Shown here: positions 55,112 through 63,736 of the stretch, piece by piece
Position numbering within the stretch: the stretch's first letter is position 1
Layout: each line of letters starts with the position of its first letter
Source: an uncultured Caryophanales bacterium
Lineage (GTDB): Bacteria; Bacillota_I; Bacilli_A; RFN20; CAG-449
Reading direction: 5' to 3'
Assembly (NCBI GenBank): GCA_945873815.1
Contig: CAMCEE010000002.1
Coordinates: forward strand, 1 to 64,000
Length of the DNA: 64,000 nt
Notes under the pieces: generated by a model
Databases searched by the model: none
Told to the model about the DNA's origin: nothing
The model's input: only the letters and a program-made list of their open reading frames with translations
Made by a program: the position numbers and the translations under genes

Positions 55112-55702
55112 ATGTTTAAATTTAAAAAAATACTTACCCTTGGCTTAGCAATGGTAGCAGTATGTGGTGCAGTTGCATGTGGAACACAAAATGAAACACC
55201 AAATGATGACGATATGTACAGCCAAAACTCTGTCGTTTCTGAAGGATTCGACATGTATATCGTTGGTAGTAGCTGGAATAACTGGGATCAAACATCAGTC
55301 ACTAAACATCCAGATTTAAAATTTGCAGCTGTTGGAGATGGCACATATAAGTATACAGTTAACGTTACAGCTACAATGGATGCTGTTTATTGGGGATTCA
55401 AATTTATTGCTAATGATTCATGGAATCCACAATTTGGTATGGAAGATATTGACTATGATAAATGTAATGAAGGCTTCAAAGATTTGCTTAAAGTAAAAGA
55501 AGTAAATAATTATTCAGAATATAAAGCAAAATATAAAGCAGGCACATCAAACCGTTCAAATATTTCATTCTGTCAATTAGCAAATAATGCAGGAATGGGT
55601 ACATATGAAATTATTTATAACCCAGCAAATTTTGAGGCAATAGATGAAAATGACACAACATATTTACATAAATTCGTTGTCAATTTTACAAAAGCAGCTT
55701 AA
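55112..55702 (+). CDS. Glycan-binding-like lipoprotein of the maltodextrin locus
   Basis: Lipoprotein signal with lipobox CGAVAC (Cys near 23). The mature part has one beta-sandwich-like unit: FDMYIVGSSWNNWDQ, GDGTYKYTVNV, YWGFKFIANDSWNPQFGMED, a pattern like that of starch-binding modules in SusE/SusF and some CBMs with exposed tryptophans (W-N-N-W). A starch or maltodextrin capture protein on the cell surface is plausible; no match can be verified. It precedes malE by 24 nt and shares the promoter with its cre-like site. Length 196 aa. Confidence 0.6.
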   Translation: MFKFKKILTLGLAMVAVCGAVACGTQNETPNDDDMYSQNSVVSEGFDMYIVGSSWNNWDQTSVTKHPDLKFAAVGDGTYKYTVNVTATMDAVYWGFKFIANDSWNPQFGMEDIDYDKCNEGFKDLLKVKEVNNYSEYKAKYKAGTSNRSNISFCQLANNAGMGTYEIIYNPANFEAIDENDTTYLHKFVVNFTKAA

Positions 55703-55726
55703 TAAAACAATAAGGAGATAAAAAAT

Positions 55727-57034
55727 ATGAAAGCAAATAAATTATTAGTATTAGCATTAACAGCAGTTGCAGCAGCTGGCTTGTCAGCATGTGGAAATAC
55801 AACAACCGAAAAAGTTTACTCAGATGTAAATACAAAAATTAACATTTGGGCAACTGCTAAAGAAGAAGCCGTTATTAAAAATATTGTAGATACATACAAT
55901 GCAAAGCAAAAAGATGAAACAAAGAAATTTAATTATAAATTTACTGCTGTTGCAGAAAGTGATGCAGGCACAACATTACAAAAAGACCCTAATGTTAAGG
56001 ATGCACCAGCATTATTGTTATGTGCAGACGATCATATCTCAGGTTTAGCTAATAAAGGTATTATTCTTGAATTAAAAGGCGAATTTAAGAAAACAGTTGT
56101 AGATAATAATACTCCAGTATCAGTATTAGGTGCTACATATAATAATGGTATCTATGGATACCCAGTAACATCAGATAATGGTTACTTCTTATGGTATAAT
56201 GCTTCAACATTACAAGAAAACGATGTTACAACATTAGAAGGCTTATTAGCAAAAGCAAAATCGTTAGGTAAAAAAGTTTTGATGGATATTCCTAATGGAT
56301 GGTATGTTAACTCATTCTTTACTTCACCAGATTTATGTGGCACAGATTCATTAAGATTCGCTACAGAAAAAGACCCAGCAGATGGTGTTGTAAAAACTTC
56401 ATATACATGTAACTGGGATAATGCGAATGCAGTTGCTGCAGTAGAATACTTATCAGGTTTACTTAAACCATATTATACTGATGGTACATTAATGGTAGGT
56501 TCAAACGAGGCCATTGCAGCTGGTTTCCAAGATAAATCATTAATCGCTGCAGTTTCAGGTACTTGGATGGAAGGTGATTTGGAAAAAGCAATGGATGGAG
56601 ACACCTTAGCAGCTACTAAATTACCAACATACACAGTTAATAATAAAACTATTCAAATGTCATCATTCACAGGTTCAAAAATCTATACAATCAATAAAAC
56701 AAGACCAGTTGCAGAACAAAAAGCAGCTGCAGCTCTTGCAGATTTATTGACAACAAAAGAATCTCAATTAAAACGTTTTGAAACAAGACAATCAATTCCA
56801 TGTAATAAAGAAGCAGTAAACGATGAACGTTATACAAAAAATGTTTCAAAAGGTGCAAAAGCATTAGAACAACAAAATGCATTCGCTGCTGTTCAAGCTC
56901 AATCAGCTGAAGGTAGATATTGGGATATTGGAAAAGCTATTGGACAAGCTATTATTGATGGCGAATTAGGTACATACACAACATGGAAAGATTTCATGGA
57001 ATACCAAGTTGGCTTATTAAGACAAAAACAATAA
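55727..57034 (+). CDS. Maltodextrin-type ABC solute-binding lipoprotein (MalE-like)
   Basis: Lipobox GLSACGN (Cys near 22) then a cluster B binding fold: KINIWATAKEEAVIKNIVDTYN, APALLLCADDHISGLANKGI, YGYPVTSDNGYFLWYNAST, AVSGTWMEGDLEKAM, and a late YWDIGKAIGQAII. 435 aa, the family length. Linked genes (MalF/MalG-like, GH13) point to maltose or maltodextrin as ligand. Codons here are biased towards A-ending and GCA codons, as in highly expressed genes. A GC-rich hairpin follows its stop and likely leaves it more abundant than the permeases. Confidence 0.88.
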   Translation: MKANKLLVLALTAVAAAGLSACGNTTTEKVYSDVNTKINIWATAKEEAVIKNIVDTYNAKQKDETKKFNYKFTAVAESDAGTTLQKDPNVKDAPALLLCADDHISGLANKGIILELKGEFKKTVVDNNTPVSVLGATYNNGIYGYPVTSDNGYFLWYNASTLQENDVTTLEGLLAKAKSLGKKVLMDIPNGWYVNSFFTSPDLCGTDSLRFATEKDPADGVVKTSYTCNWDNANAVAAVEYLSGLLKPYYTDGTLMVGSNEAIAAGFQDKSLIAAVSGTWMEGDLEKAMDGDTLAATKLPTYTVNNKTIQMSSFTGSKIYTINKTRPVAEQKAAAALADLLTTKESQLKRFETRQSIPCNKEAVNDERYTKNVSKGAKALEQQNAFAAVQAQSAEGRYWDIGKAIGQAIIDGELGTYTTWKDFMEYQVGLLRQKQ

Positions 57035-57055
57035 TCTAATTAAGTTTAATTAAGG

Positions 57056-57085
57056 GAAGCGAACAAGTTTTGTTCGCTCCTCTTG
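57056..57085 (+). terminator. Hairpin after the malE-like gene (attenuator or terminator)
   Basis: GCGAACAA-GTT-TTGTTCGC, perfect 8-bp stem, with a T/C-rich tail rather than a pure T run, so termination may be partial. Confidence 0.7.
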
Positions 57086-57444
57086 TTTATTTTATAGGTA
57101 ATCTATATATGAATCGAATAAGTGTGTAAGGAAAAAATTAACGTACACTAGTAATGAGCTAACATTTTAATACAAACAGATTATCTGTATGTTAATAAAG
57201 TGTAGGCTTTAAAAATATATGTATTACCTGTGAAATTTTGGGCGTTTTATGAAACTTAAAAATAAATAATGCTCAAAGAAGTAAACTAATGTCTTTGTAT
57301 TCAAAAGACAAAAAATACGATTCTCTAAGATTTTTTTTTAGATGAATCATACAATGTTTATCTATCTTCCACATATGTAAAATATGATGGTTTATAATGG
57401 AGAGAATAATATTACTCTCTATTTGATTGTTTTTAGGAGGTTCT
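57086..57444 (+). promoter_or_regulatory. Long malE-malF gap with promoter
   Basis: No gene seen in this 360-bp gap. TATAAT at 57393-57398 with no good -35, followed by GAGAG...CTCTC around AATAATATTA (57401-57420) at the expected start, suggests a controlled promoter. AGGAGG stands before the malF ATG. Confidence 0.5.
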
Positions 57445-60372
57445 ATGGGAAATATAGAAAAAAACGATAATATTGTAGAAGAAAACAATAGAAGTGAATC
57501 CGAAAAAGCTGATAATAAAGAAGCATTGGTAAAAGATACTAATAATGTTCCAAATAACGCAGAAGAAAGTGAGAAATCATCAAATCATGAAATGTCAACA
57601 CTTTTTAAAGTGGAAAAAAGAAATGATGAAGATGGTGAAGAAACTGAATTAATTCCAGTTCCTATGTTCGTTTTAATGAATATTGGTAATGCACTTTTAA
57701 AAGGTTTATTATGGGTCTTAGATTTATTGTTGTCTATGATTTTATCTTTAGGGCATTTCTTCAAGATGATTGGAGTAGGCGCATATAAAGGTACAATCGG
57801 AATCTACAAATTTTTTAGAAAAAAAGTTATTCAATTTAAAGAAAATGATTTATCAGGCAGATTATCTTTCATATGTTTTGGTGCATCTTCTTTTAAACAT
57901 AAACAATATGTTAACGGTGTCTTGTTCGTACTTTTTGAAATAGGATACATTGTTTTTATGATTTGCGGAGGTGCAAAAAATATCGCAATGTTAAAAACAT
58001 TAGGTGAAGTTCAACCAGGCCCTGATCCAAGCTGTGAAGATATGTTCTGTGATTGGGTTGAGGGAGATAACTCTGTTATGATCCTCGTCTTTGGTTTATT
58101 ATCGCTTTTCTCTATAATTCTCTTCGCTTATATCTGGAATAGATCAATTAATTCTGGTTATAACAACTATCGTATCGTTAATTATATTAAGTATAAGGAA
58201 GTTATTAATAAAAATGTGGAATTTTCAAATACTTTGGACGGACAAGTTAGTGAAGCAGTTAATGAAGGTATAAAAAAATCTGATTTTAAAAAATCACATT
58301 ATGTTGATTTAGAGAATAGACTCAATGAACATAATGATTCTTCAAAATTTGAAGAAGAGTTCTTAAAGATTGCATATTATGAAACTATTGCAGGGAGTTA
58401 TGAACATTATAAACTCCTTGCTAAAGAGAACACTAAACTTGAAAAGATTGAAAATAAAAAAGAAAGAGTATTGGAAAATCGTAAGATTAAAAAGGAATCT
58501 TTAAATTTAGAGATTGGATCTAATAAAGAAATCAAATTCAATCAAATCACAAATGAAAAAGGAAGATACTACGAAAGAAAAATTAAAGCTCAAGAAAATA
58601 AAATTCGTGAATTAATAAAGAAGCATGCTTCTTATGTAGGAAAAGAATCAGTTATTAATGATTCAAAATATGGAAGATTCAATATTTTCTATAAAGTTAG
58701 AACTGAGAAGACAAATGAGATTGATTTCTATAAAAACTATAGTAGATTAGTTGAAGTATATGAGAATTCAAAAGGTAATTATGTACAAACTAATAAAGAA
58801 AACCTTGCTAGAAAAAATTCAATGAAAGATGAATTAGAAGCTAAGATTAAAGATATTAATGCTAAATATGATGCTATTGTTAATAAAAAGAAATCTCTCG
58901 TTGAAGAAATGAATAAATATTCTGAACTTCAAAAACAAGAAATTAAAAAGGCAAAAGCTCATTCTAAGGAAAATGGACAAAATCCTAAACAATTAGAATT
59001 AGATATTAAAGCAAAATACTTTGGCAAGATTTCTTATTTAGCAGGTGAAATTCATAATTTACCATCCGATAAAGCTCTCCTTGCAATGCGTAAAGAAGAA
59101 ATTAGAGAAGTAGAGCATTCATATGCACGTGATAGAAAATACTTAAAGACTAACTTTACGGAATTATCATTTGCAAGAGAAAGTGTAGTAAATTACATGG
59201 TTGTAGAATATAATTACGACCATAAATTTGCGGAAAGAATGCTTCATAATATTGATATTGTTGATAAAAAGACTAAAGAACATTCTCATTTATCAGAAGA
59301 AGAAGTTGAAAATAAGATTCAAACAATTTCAAAGGAATTAGATGATTTTGTTGAATCTAATCCTGATATGTATGTTGGTAAACCAAAATCATTTAAAGAG
59401 CAAATTGCTTCATTGATGAATGAAAATTTCCATATCTCAATTTTGGCATTGCCAGTTTCAGGTGTAATCTTCTTTGTAATTATGCCATTGGTTTTCTCAA
59501 TTATTGTTGCATTTACAAACTATTCAACGGGTCACATCCCACCAACAGAATTGTTTACATGGAATGGATTACAAAACTTTATTACATTATTCAATGCAGC
59601 TCCAGATTCGGCCTATGCTGCTTTGCCATCAGCTGTTGCTAAAACTATAGGATGGACAATTTGTTGGACATTTATAGCTACCTTCTCTAACTATTTCTTA
59701 GGTATTATTCTTGCTTTATTAATCAACAAGAAAGATATAAAATTTAAGAAATTATGGAGAACAATATTCATTATGACTATTGCGGTTCCTCAATTCATTT
59801 CTTTACTTTCAATTGGTGTATTATTGAAGGATACAGGTGCTATTGGCTCATGGTGGGTTAATACATTCGGAACAAAACTAGGATTTGCTACTGATCCATC
59901 AAATGGTGCATTAACTTCTAAGATTATTATTATCCTTGTTAATATTTGGATTGGTATTCCATATACTATGTTATCAACAACAGGTATATTAATGAATATT
60001 CCAAATGATTTATATGAATCGGCACGTGTCGATGGTGCTTCAACAGTAACTCAATTTACAAAAATCACATTACCATATATCTTGTTCGTTACTGGACCAC
60101 ATTTAATTAGCCAATTCGTTGGTAACGTTAATAACTTCAACGTTATTTACTTCTTGACGGGTGGTGCACCAAATATTTCAGGCTCACCATTACCGGTTGG
60201 TAATACAGACTTATTGATTACTTTCATCTATAAGATAGTTACATCTAATAATAATCCACAGTTTGGTATTGCTTCTGCAATCGGTATTGTCGTATTCATT
60301 ATTTGTGCATTCTTCTCAATCATTATGTACAATAAATCAGGTTCAATTAAATCGGAGGATCAATTTCAATGA
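57445..60372 (+). CDS. MalF-like sugar permease with a large coiled-coil insertion
   Basis: 975 aa from ATG 57445 (TTAGGAGGTTCT before it); MalF proteins have about 300-520. Residues 1-60 are acidic and disordered-looking; membrane segments near 70-105, 154-175 and 209-231 come first. Then about 250-655 is a highly charged, Lys/Glu-rich helical coiled coil (ELEAKIKDINAKYDAIVNKK). The transport domain starts at about 660 (ILALPVSGVIFFVIMPLVFS) and has the EAA loop ESARVDGASTVTQFTKITLP near 857. It overlaps the malG gene by 4 nt. The permease call is firm; what the coiled coil does is unknown. Confidence 0.9.
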   Translation: MGNIEKNDNIVEENNRSESEKADNKEALVKDTNNVPNNAEESEKSSNHEMSTLFKVEKRNDEDGEETELIPVPMFVLMNIGNALLKGLLWVLDLLLSMILSLGHFFKMIGVGAYKGTIGIYKFFRKKVIQFKENDLSGRLSFICFGASSFKHKQYVNGVLFVLFEIGYIVFMICGGAKNIAMLKTLGEVQPGPDPSCEDMFCDWVEGDNSVMILVFGLLSLFSIILFAYIWNRSINSGYNNYRIVNYIKYKEVINKNVEFSNTLDGQVSEAVNEGIKKSDFKKSHYVDLENRLNEHNDSSKFEEEFLKIAYYETIAGSYEHYKLLAKENTKLEKIENKKERVLENRKIKKESLNLEIGSNKEIKFNQITNEKGRYYERKIKAQENKIRELIKKHASYVGKESVINDSKYGRFNIFYKVRTEKTNEIDFYKNYSRLVEVYENSKGNYVQTNKENLARKNSMKDELEAKIKDINAKYDAIVNKKKSLVEEMNKYSELQKQEIKKAKAHSKENGQNPKQLELDIKAKYFGKISYLAGEIHNLPSDKALLAMRKEEIREVEHSYARDRKYLKTNFTELSFARESVVNYMVVEYNYDHKFAERMLHNIDIVDKKTKEHSHLSEEEVENKIQTISKELDDFVESNPDMYVGKPKSFKEQIASLMNENFHISILALPVSGVIFFVIMPLVFSIIVAFTNYSTGHIPPTELFTWNGLQNFITLFNAAPDSAYAALPSAVAKTIGWTICWTFIATFSNYFLGIILALLINKKDIKFKKLWRTIFIMTIAVPQFISLLSIGVLLKDTGAIGSWWVNTFGTKLGFATDPSNGALTSKIIIILVNIWIGIPYTMLSTTGILMNIPNDLYESARVDGASTVTQFTKITLPYILFVTGPHLISQFVGNVNNFNVIYFLTGGAPNISGSPLPVGNTDLLITFIYKIVTSNNNPQFGIASAIGIVVFIICAFFSIIMYNKSGSIKSEDQFQ

Positions 60373-61265
60373 GGTCATTAAAAGCAAGACGTATTCTTGG
60401 GAATACATTAATTTATTTACTCTTAATTGTTATGTCTATTATTTGGATTGCTCCTATCTTATGGCTCGTACTTCAATCTTTCTCAGGAGATGGAATTGCA
60501 AGCCGTGTAAGATTCGTACCAAATACTTGGACATTCAACAACTACATCTATTTATTCTCAAACTTTACTAATAAAGTTGATCCTAATGCTTCAGTTAGTG
60601 CTTTGGATGGTAAGTTCTTCACATGGTTTATGAATACATTCATTGTTGCAATCGTAACCTGTATAATTTCAACTATGTTTGTTCTTATGACAGCATATGC
60701 ATTATCTAGATTTAGATTTAAAGGAAGAGGAATCTTCATGAAATTAAATTTGATTTTAGGTATGTTCCCTGGCTTCTTATCGATGATTATTATGTATTGG
60801 GTCATGAAGGAAATCTTCCATCTTGATGGTTCTTATTGGGCATTAGTAATCATATATTCTGCAGGTACAGGTATGGGATTCTTTATTTCAAAAGGTTTCT
60901 TTGATACAATTTCAAAATCAATTGATGAAGCAGCAATGATTGATGGTGCAACAAAGAGTCAAATCTTCTGGAATATCATTCTTCCACTTTCTAAACCGAT
61001 TGTCATTTATACAATATTAACTTCATTTATGAGTCCATGGGGTGATTATGTTACTTCATCATATATTGTTGGTTTACAAAATATTGATCAATGGACTGTA
61101 GCAATTGGTCTATATCAAATGGTTACTTCAAATGACTATGTTACTACATATTACACACAATTTGCAGCTGGTGCAATTTGCGTTGCAATTCCAACAACAC
61201 TTTTATTCATTTTCTTACAAAAGTATTATGTATCAGGTGTTACTGGTGGTGCAGTCAAAGGTTAA
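60369..61265 (+). CDS. MalG-like sugar permease
   Basis: 298 aa, six membrane segments, EAA motif SIDEAAMIDGATKSQIFWNI in the right place, preceded by YWVMKEIFHLDGSYWALVI. It pairs with the MalF-like protein and the MsmX ATPase in a CUT1 importer. Starts in an ATGA-type overlap with malF. Normal length, with no insertion like that in MalF. Confidence 0.92.
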   Translation: MRSLKARRILGNTLIYLLLIVMSIIWIAPILWLVLQSFSGDGIASRVRFVPNTWTFNNYIYLFSNFTNKVDPNASVSALDGKFFTWFMNTFIVAIVTCIISTMFVLMTAYALSRFRFKGRGIFMKLNLILGMFPGFLSMIIMYWVMKEIFHLDGSYWALVIIYSAGTGMGFFISKGFFDTISKSIDEAAMIDGATKSQIFWNIILPLSKPIVIYTILTSFMSPWGDYVTSSYIVGLQNIDQWTVAIGLYQMVTSNDYVTTYYTQFAAGAICVAIPTTLLFIFLQKYYVSGVTGGAVKG

Positions 61266-61278
61266 TAAGTGCATTAAT

Positions 61279-61310
61279 AAACTCTCGAATTTATATTCGT
61301 GAGTTTTTTT
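61279..61310 (+). terminator. Terminator of malG
   Basis: AAACTC-T-CGAAT-TTAT-ATTCG-T-GAGTTT with a symmetric T-T bulge and a T run. Confidence 0.85.
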
Positions 61311-61324
61311 ATTGTTATAACAAT
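61311..61324. promoter_or_regulatory. Perfect 14-bp palindrome before the amylase gene
   Basis: ATTGTTATAACAAT lies directly after the malG terminator and about 50 bp before the GH13 gene; a candidate operator, though AT-rich palindromes also arise by chance. Confidence 0.4.
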
Positions 61325-61373
61325 AAAAAGAATATAAAATAGTATATAGAGCATTTGTTGAAGGAGCTTAAAT

Positions 61374-63068
61374 ATGAAAAAAAAGACTTTATTATTAGTG
61401 ATTCCATTCTTACTCACTGCTTGTGGAGGGAACTCAACTGCTAATTCGTCTAATGGTGGTTGTGATCCAGACGATATGTTTTGTGAAGATACTCCATCTA
61501 CATCCATGGAAAAAATTGAGTTAGAGAAAGATACTAATCAAGATTATATATTAGATAAAAATGTTTCAAATGAAAATGCATCAGTAAACTATGAGGTTTT
61601 TGTTAGATCTTTTTGTGATTCAAACGGGGATGGTATTGGTGATTTAAATGGATTAACTAGTAAACTAGATTATTTAAAAGATTTAGGAGTTAAGAATTTA
61701 TGGCTTATGCCAATTAATGATTCACCTTCATATCATGGATATGATGTTAGCGACTATTATTCGATTAATCCGGATTATGGAACGATGGAGGATTTAGAAA
61801 ATCTTGTATCTGAGGCAAAGAAACATAACATCGGAATTATTTTGGATATGGTGTTTAATCATTCTTCTACAAGAAACGAATGGTTTAAGCAATCATATGA
61901 GGATTATCTTTATGAGAATCCTTCAAGTTATTCAAAGGCAACATGGTATAACTGGAATAATAAAAGTTCACAAGTATATAAACATAGCTATGGAGGAACT
62001 GAAACTTATTATGAGGGAGGATTTGGAAGCTCAATGCCAGATCTAAACTTAGATAATGAACAAGTTAGAGAAGAAATAAAGAAAATAAGCAAAAAATATA
62101 TAGATATTGGCGTTGCTGGATTTAGACTAGATGCTGTTTTATATTATTACAGTAATGTTAATGAGAATGTTAAATTCTTATCTTGGTTGAATGATTATTG
62201 TAAGAGTTTAAATCCTGATTTCTATATTGTTGGAGAATGTTGGTCTAGTAAAGAAACCATTAATTCATATTACTCTTCAGGTGTTGATTCTTTCTTCTTC
62301 TTCCCATCTTCAATTGAGGGGACAGGTAAAGGCTCTATTATTTCAACTGTAAAAGGTGGAAATGATGCACATTCATTTGGCACATATATAGAACAACAAG
62401 AAAAAGATATGAAGGCAATAAACCCAAAAGCTGTATCAAGTTATTTCCTAACAAATCATGATACGGATAGAGCAAGCAACTCTTTATATGGATATAGTGC
62501 TAAAGCTGCTGCTTCATTAATATATCTTATGCCTGGCACTCCATATATGTATTATGGAGAAGAAATAGGATTAATCGGGGTTAGATCAAAACATCCTGAT
62601 GATCAATCAGATGTAAAGAGAAGACTTCCTATTATTTGGAGTAAGAATGATAAAGTAGGTGAATGTGAATTCCCTGAAAAAAATAGATTAGATTTAGATA
62701 CAACTAAACAAGTTACAGAAGGAGTATATGATCAACTTGAAACACCATACTCATTAGTTAACCATTATAGAAAAGTACTAAATATAAGAAATAAATATTC
62801 ATTTATTAGAGATGCGAAGTTTACTAACCTAACATCTTTAGTAAAGGATCAAAATGCAAAAGTATTAGTATATAAATTAGAGAGCGCAACTGATTCAAAA
62901 GATAGTATTATCGTAGTTCATAATTTTGATTCTGTTGCCGTAAAAGTAGATTTAAAAACAATTGGAAGTGAGATTTTGGAAATGATTAACGTATCAAGAA
63001 AAGTTCCAAAATTAGAAGGACACGTTCTTTCAATTGGTAATTACTCAACTGTAATATTAAAAGCTTAA
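61374..63068 (+). CDS. GH13 alpha-amylase-type lipoprotein
   Basis: Lipobox LLTACGG (Cys near 17), then an acidic linker and the GH13 barrel: NYEVFVRSFCDSNGDGIGDLNG, LWLMPINDSPSYHGYDVSDY, DMVFNHSS, GFRLDAVLYYY with the nucleophile Asp, IVGECW with the acid Glu, FLTNHDTDR with the third Asp, and a C-terminal beta domain. 564 aa. It cuts alpha-glucans outside the membrane, supplying maltodextrins to the transporter upstream. GDGIGDLNG fits the alpha-glucosidase/neopullulanase branch with a calcium-like loop. GAAGGAG before the ATG. Confidence 0.92.
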   Translation: MKKKTLLLVIPFLLTACGGNSTANSSNGGCDPDDMFCEDTPSTSMEKIELEKDTNQDYILDKNVSNENASVNYEVFVRSFCDSNGDGIGDLNGLTSKLDYLKDLGVKNLWLMPINDSPSYHGYDVSDYYSINPDYGTMEDLENLVSEAKKHNIGIILDMVFNHSSTRNEWFKQSYEDYLYENPSSYSKATWYNWNNKSSQVYKHSYGGTETYYEGGFGSSMPDLNLDNEQVREEIKKISKKYIDIGVAGFRLDAVLYYYSNVNENVKFLSWLNDYCKSLNPDFYIVGECWSSKETINSYYSSGVDSFFFFPSSIEGTGKGSIISTVKGGNDAHSFGTYIEQQEKDMKAINPKAVSSYFLTNHDTDRASNSLYGYSAKAAASLIYLMPGTPYMYYGEEIGLIGVRSKHPDDQSDVKRRLPIIWSKNDKVGECEFPEKNRLDLDTTKQVTEGVYDQLETPYSLVNHYRKVLNIRNKYSFIRDAKFTNLTSLVKDQNAKVLVYKLESATDSKDSIIVVHNFDSVAVKVDLKTIGSEILEMINVSRKVPKLEGHVLSIGNYSTVILKA

Positions 63069-63074
63069 AAAAAT

Positions 63075-63142
63075 AGAGCTGAAAGAAATATAACTATATA
63101 AGAATTGTTTTCTTAATAGGTGTTTCAAAACAGCTCTTTTCT
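63075..63142. terminator. Long hairpin between convergent genes
   Basis: AGAGCTG (63075-63081) pairs with CAGCTCT (63131-63137), A-rich before and T-rich after; the loop is long (49 nt), so its strength is unsure. Confidence 0.45.
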
Positions 63143-63176
63143 TTGAAATAAAAAAGGGAAAAAGAACAAATGTAAC

Positions 63177-63662
63177 TTATTTCTTTCTTACCCTTTTCTC
63201 TTCTTTATCATATTCCTTTACAAGAGGATATAAATCTATAAATATTGAATTAACTATGAGAAGTGTTCCACAATTGATTAGTAATAAGTCTAATGGTAAA
63301 GGAAATCCTGAAAATGGAATTTCTAAACCAATGAATAACAACGAACCATATATTACAAAGAAAACTCCTAGAATTAAGAGAAAATTATTAAATATATATG
63401 TTTTTGTTGCAAATACCTCTTCTTTACCATAGAGTAATCCTTTTAAGAAAACTCCTTCGTGCTTTTGACTTCTAATTACTGAATAGGTTTGAAATACACT
63501 AAAAGCAATAAATACTATGAAACATAAAATGAACAAAATAGAATCAGATAAATTATCTGTGTCCGGAATTTGTATTATTGTGTAAATTAATGAAGCTAGT
63601 CCACCTAATCCAACACATATTAGTAGGATACTATAAAAGATGTGATATAATAATTTTTTCAT
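63177..63662 (-). CDS. Small membrane protein of unknown function
   Basis: 161 aa with four hydrophobic segments (ILLICVGLGGLASLIYTII; ILFILCFIVFIAFSVF; FLLILGVFFVIYGSLLFIG; LLLINCGTLLIVNSIF) and a basic C-terminal tail (KEEKRVRKK). I know no name for it. The second and third segments are joined by a charged loop (RSQKHEG). Divergent from the RDD-like gene at the right edge. Confidence 0.65.
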   Translation of the reverse strand: MKKLLYHIFYSILLICVGLGGLASLIYTIIQIPDTDNLSDSILFILCFIVFIAFSVFQTYSVIRSQKHEGVFLKGLLYGKEEVFATKTYIFNNFLLILGVFFVIYGSLLFIGLEIPFSGFPLPLDLLLINCGTLLIVNSIFIDLYPLVKEYDKEEKRVRKK

Positions 63663-63736
63663 GAAATCATTATAACAAATAATAAAATGATAATAAATAA
63701 TTTATTATCAATTTTGGATATGGTATAATTTATAAT

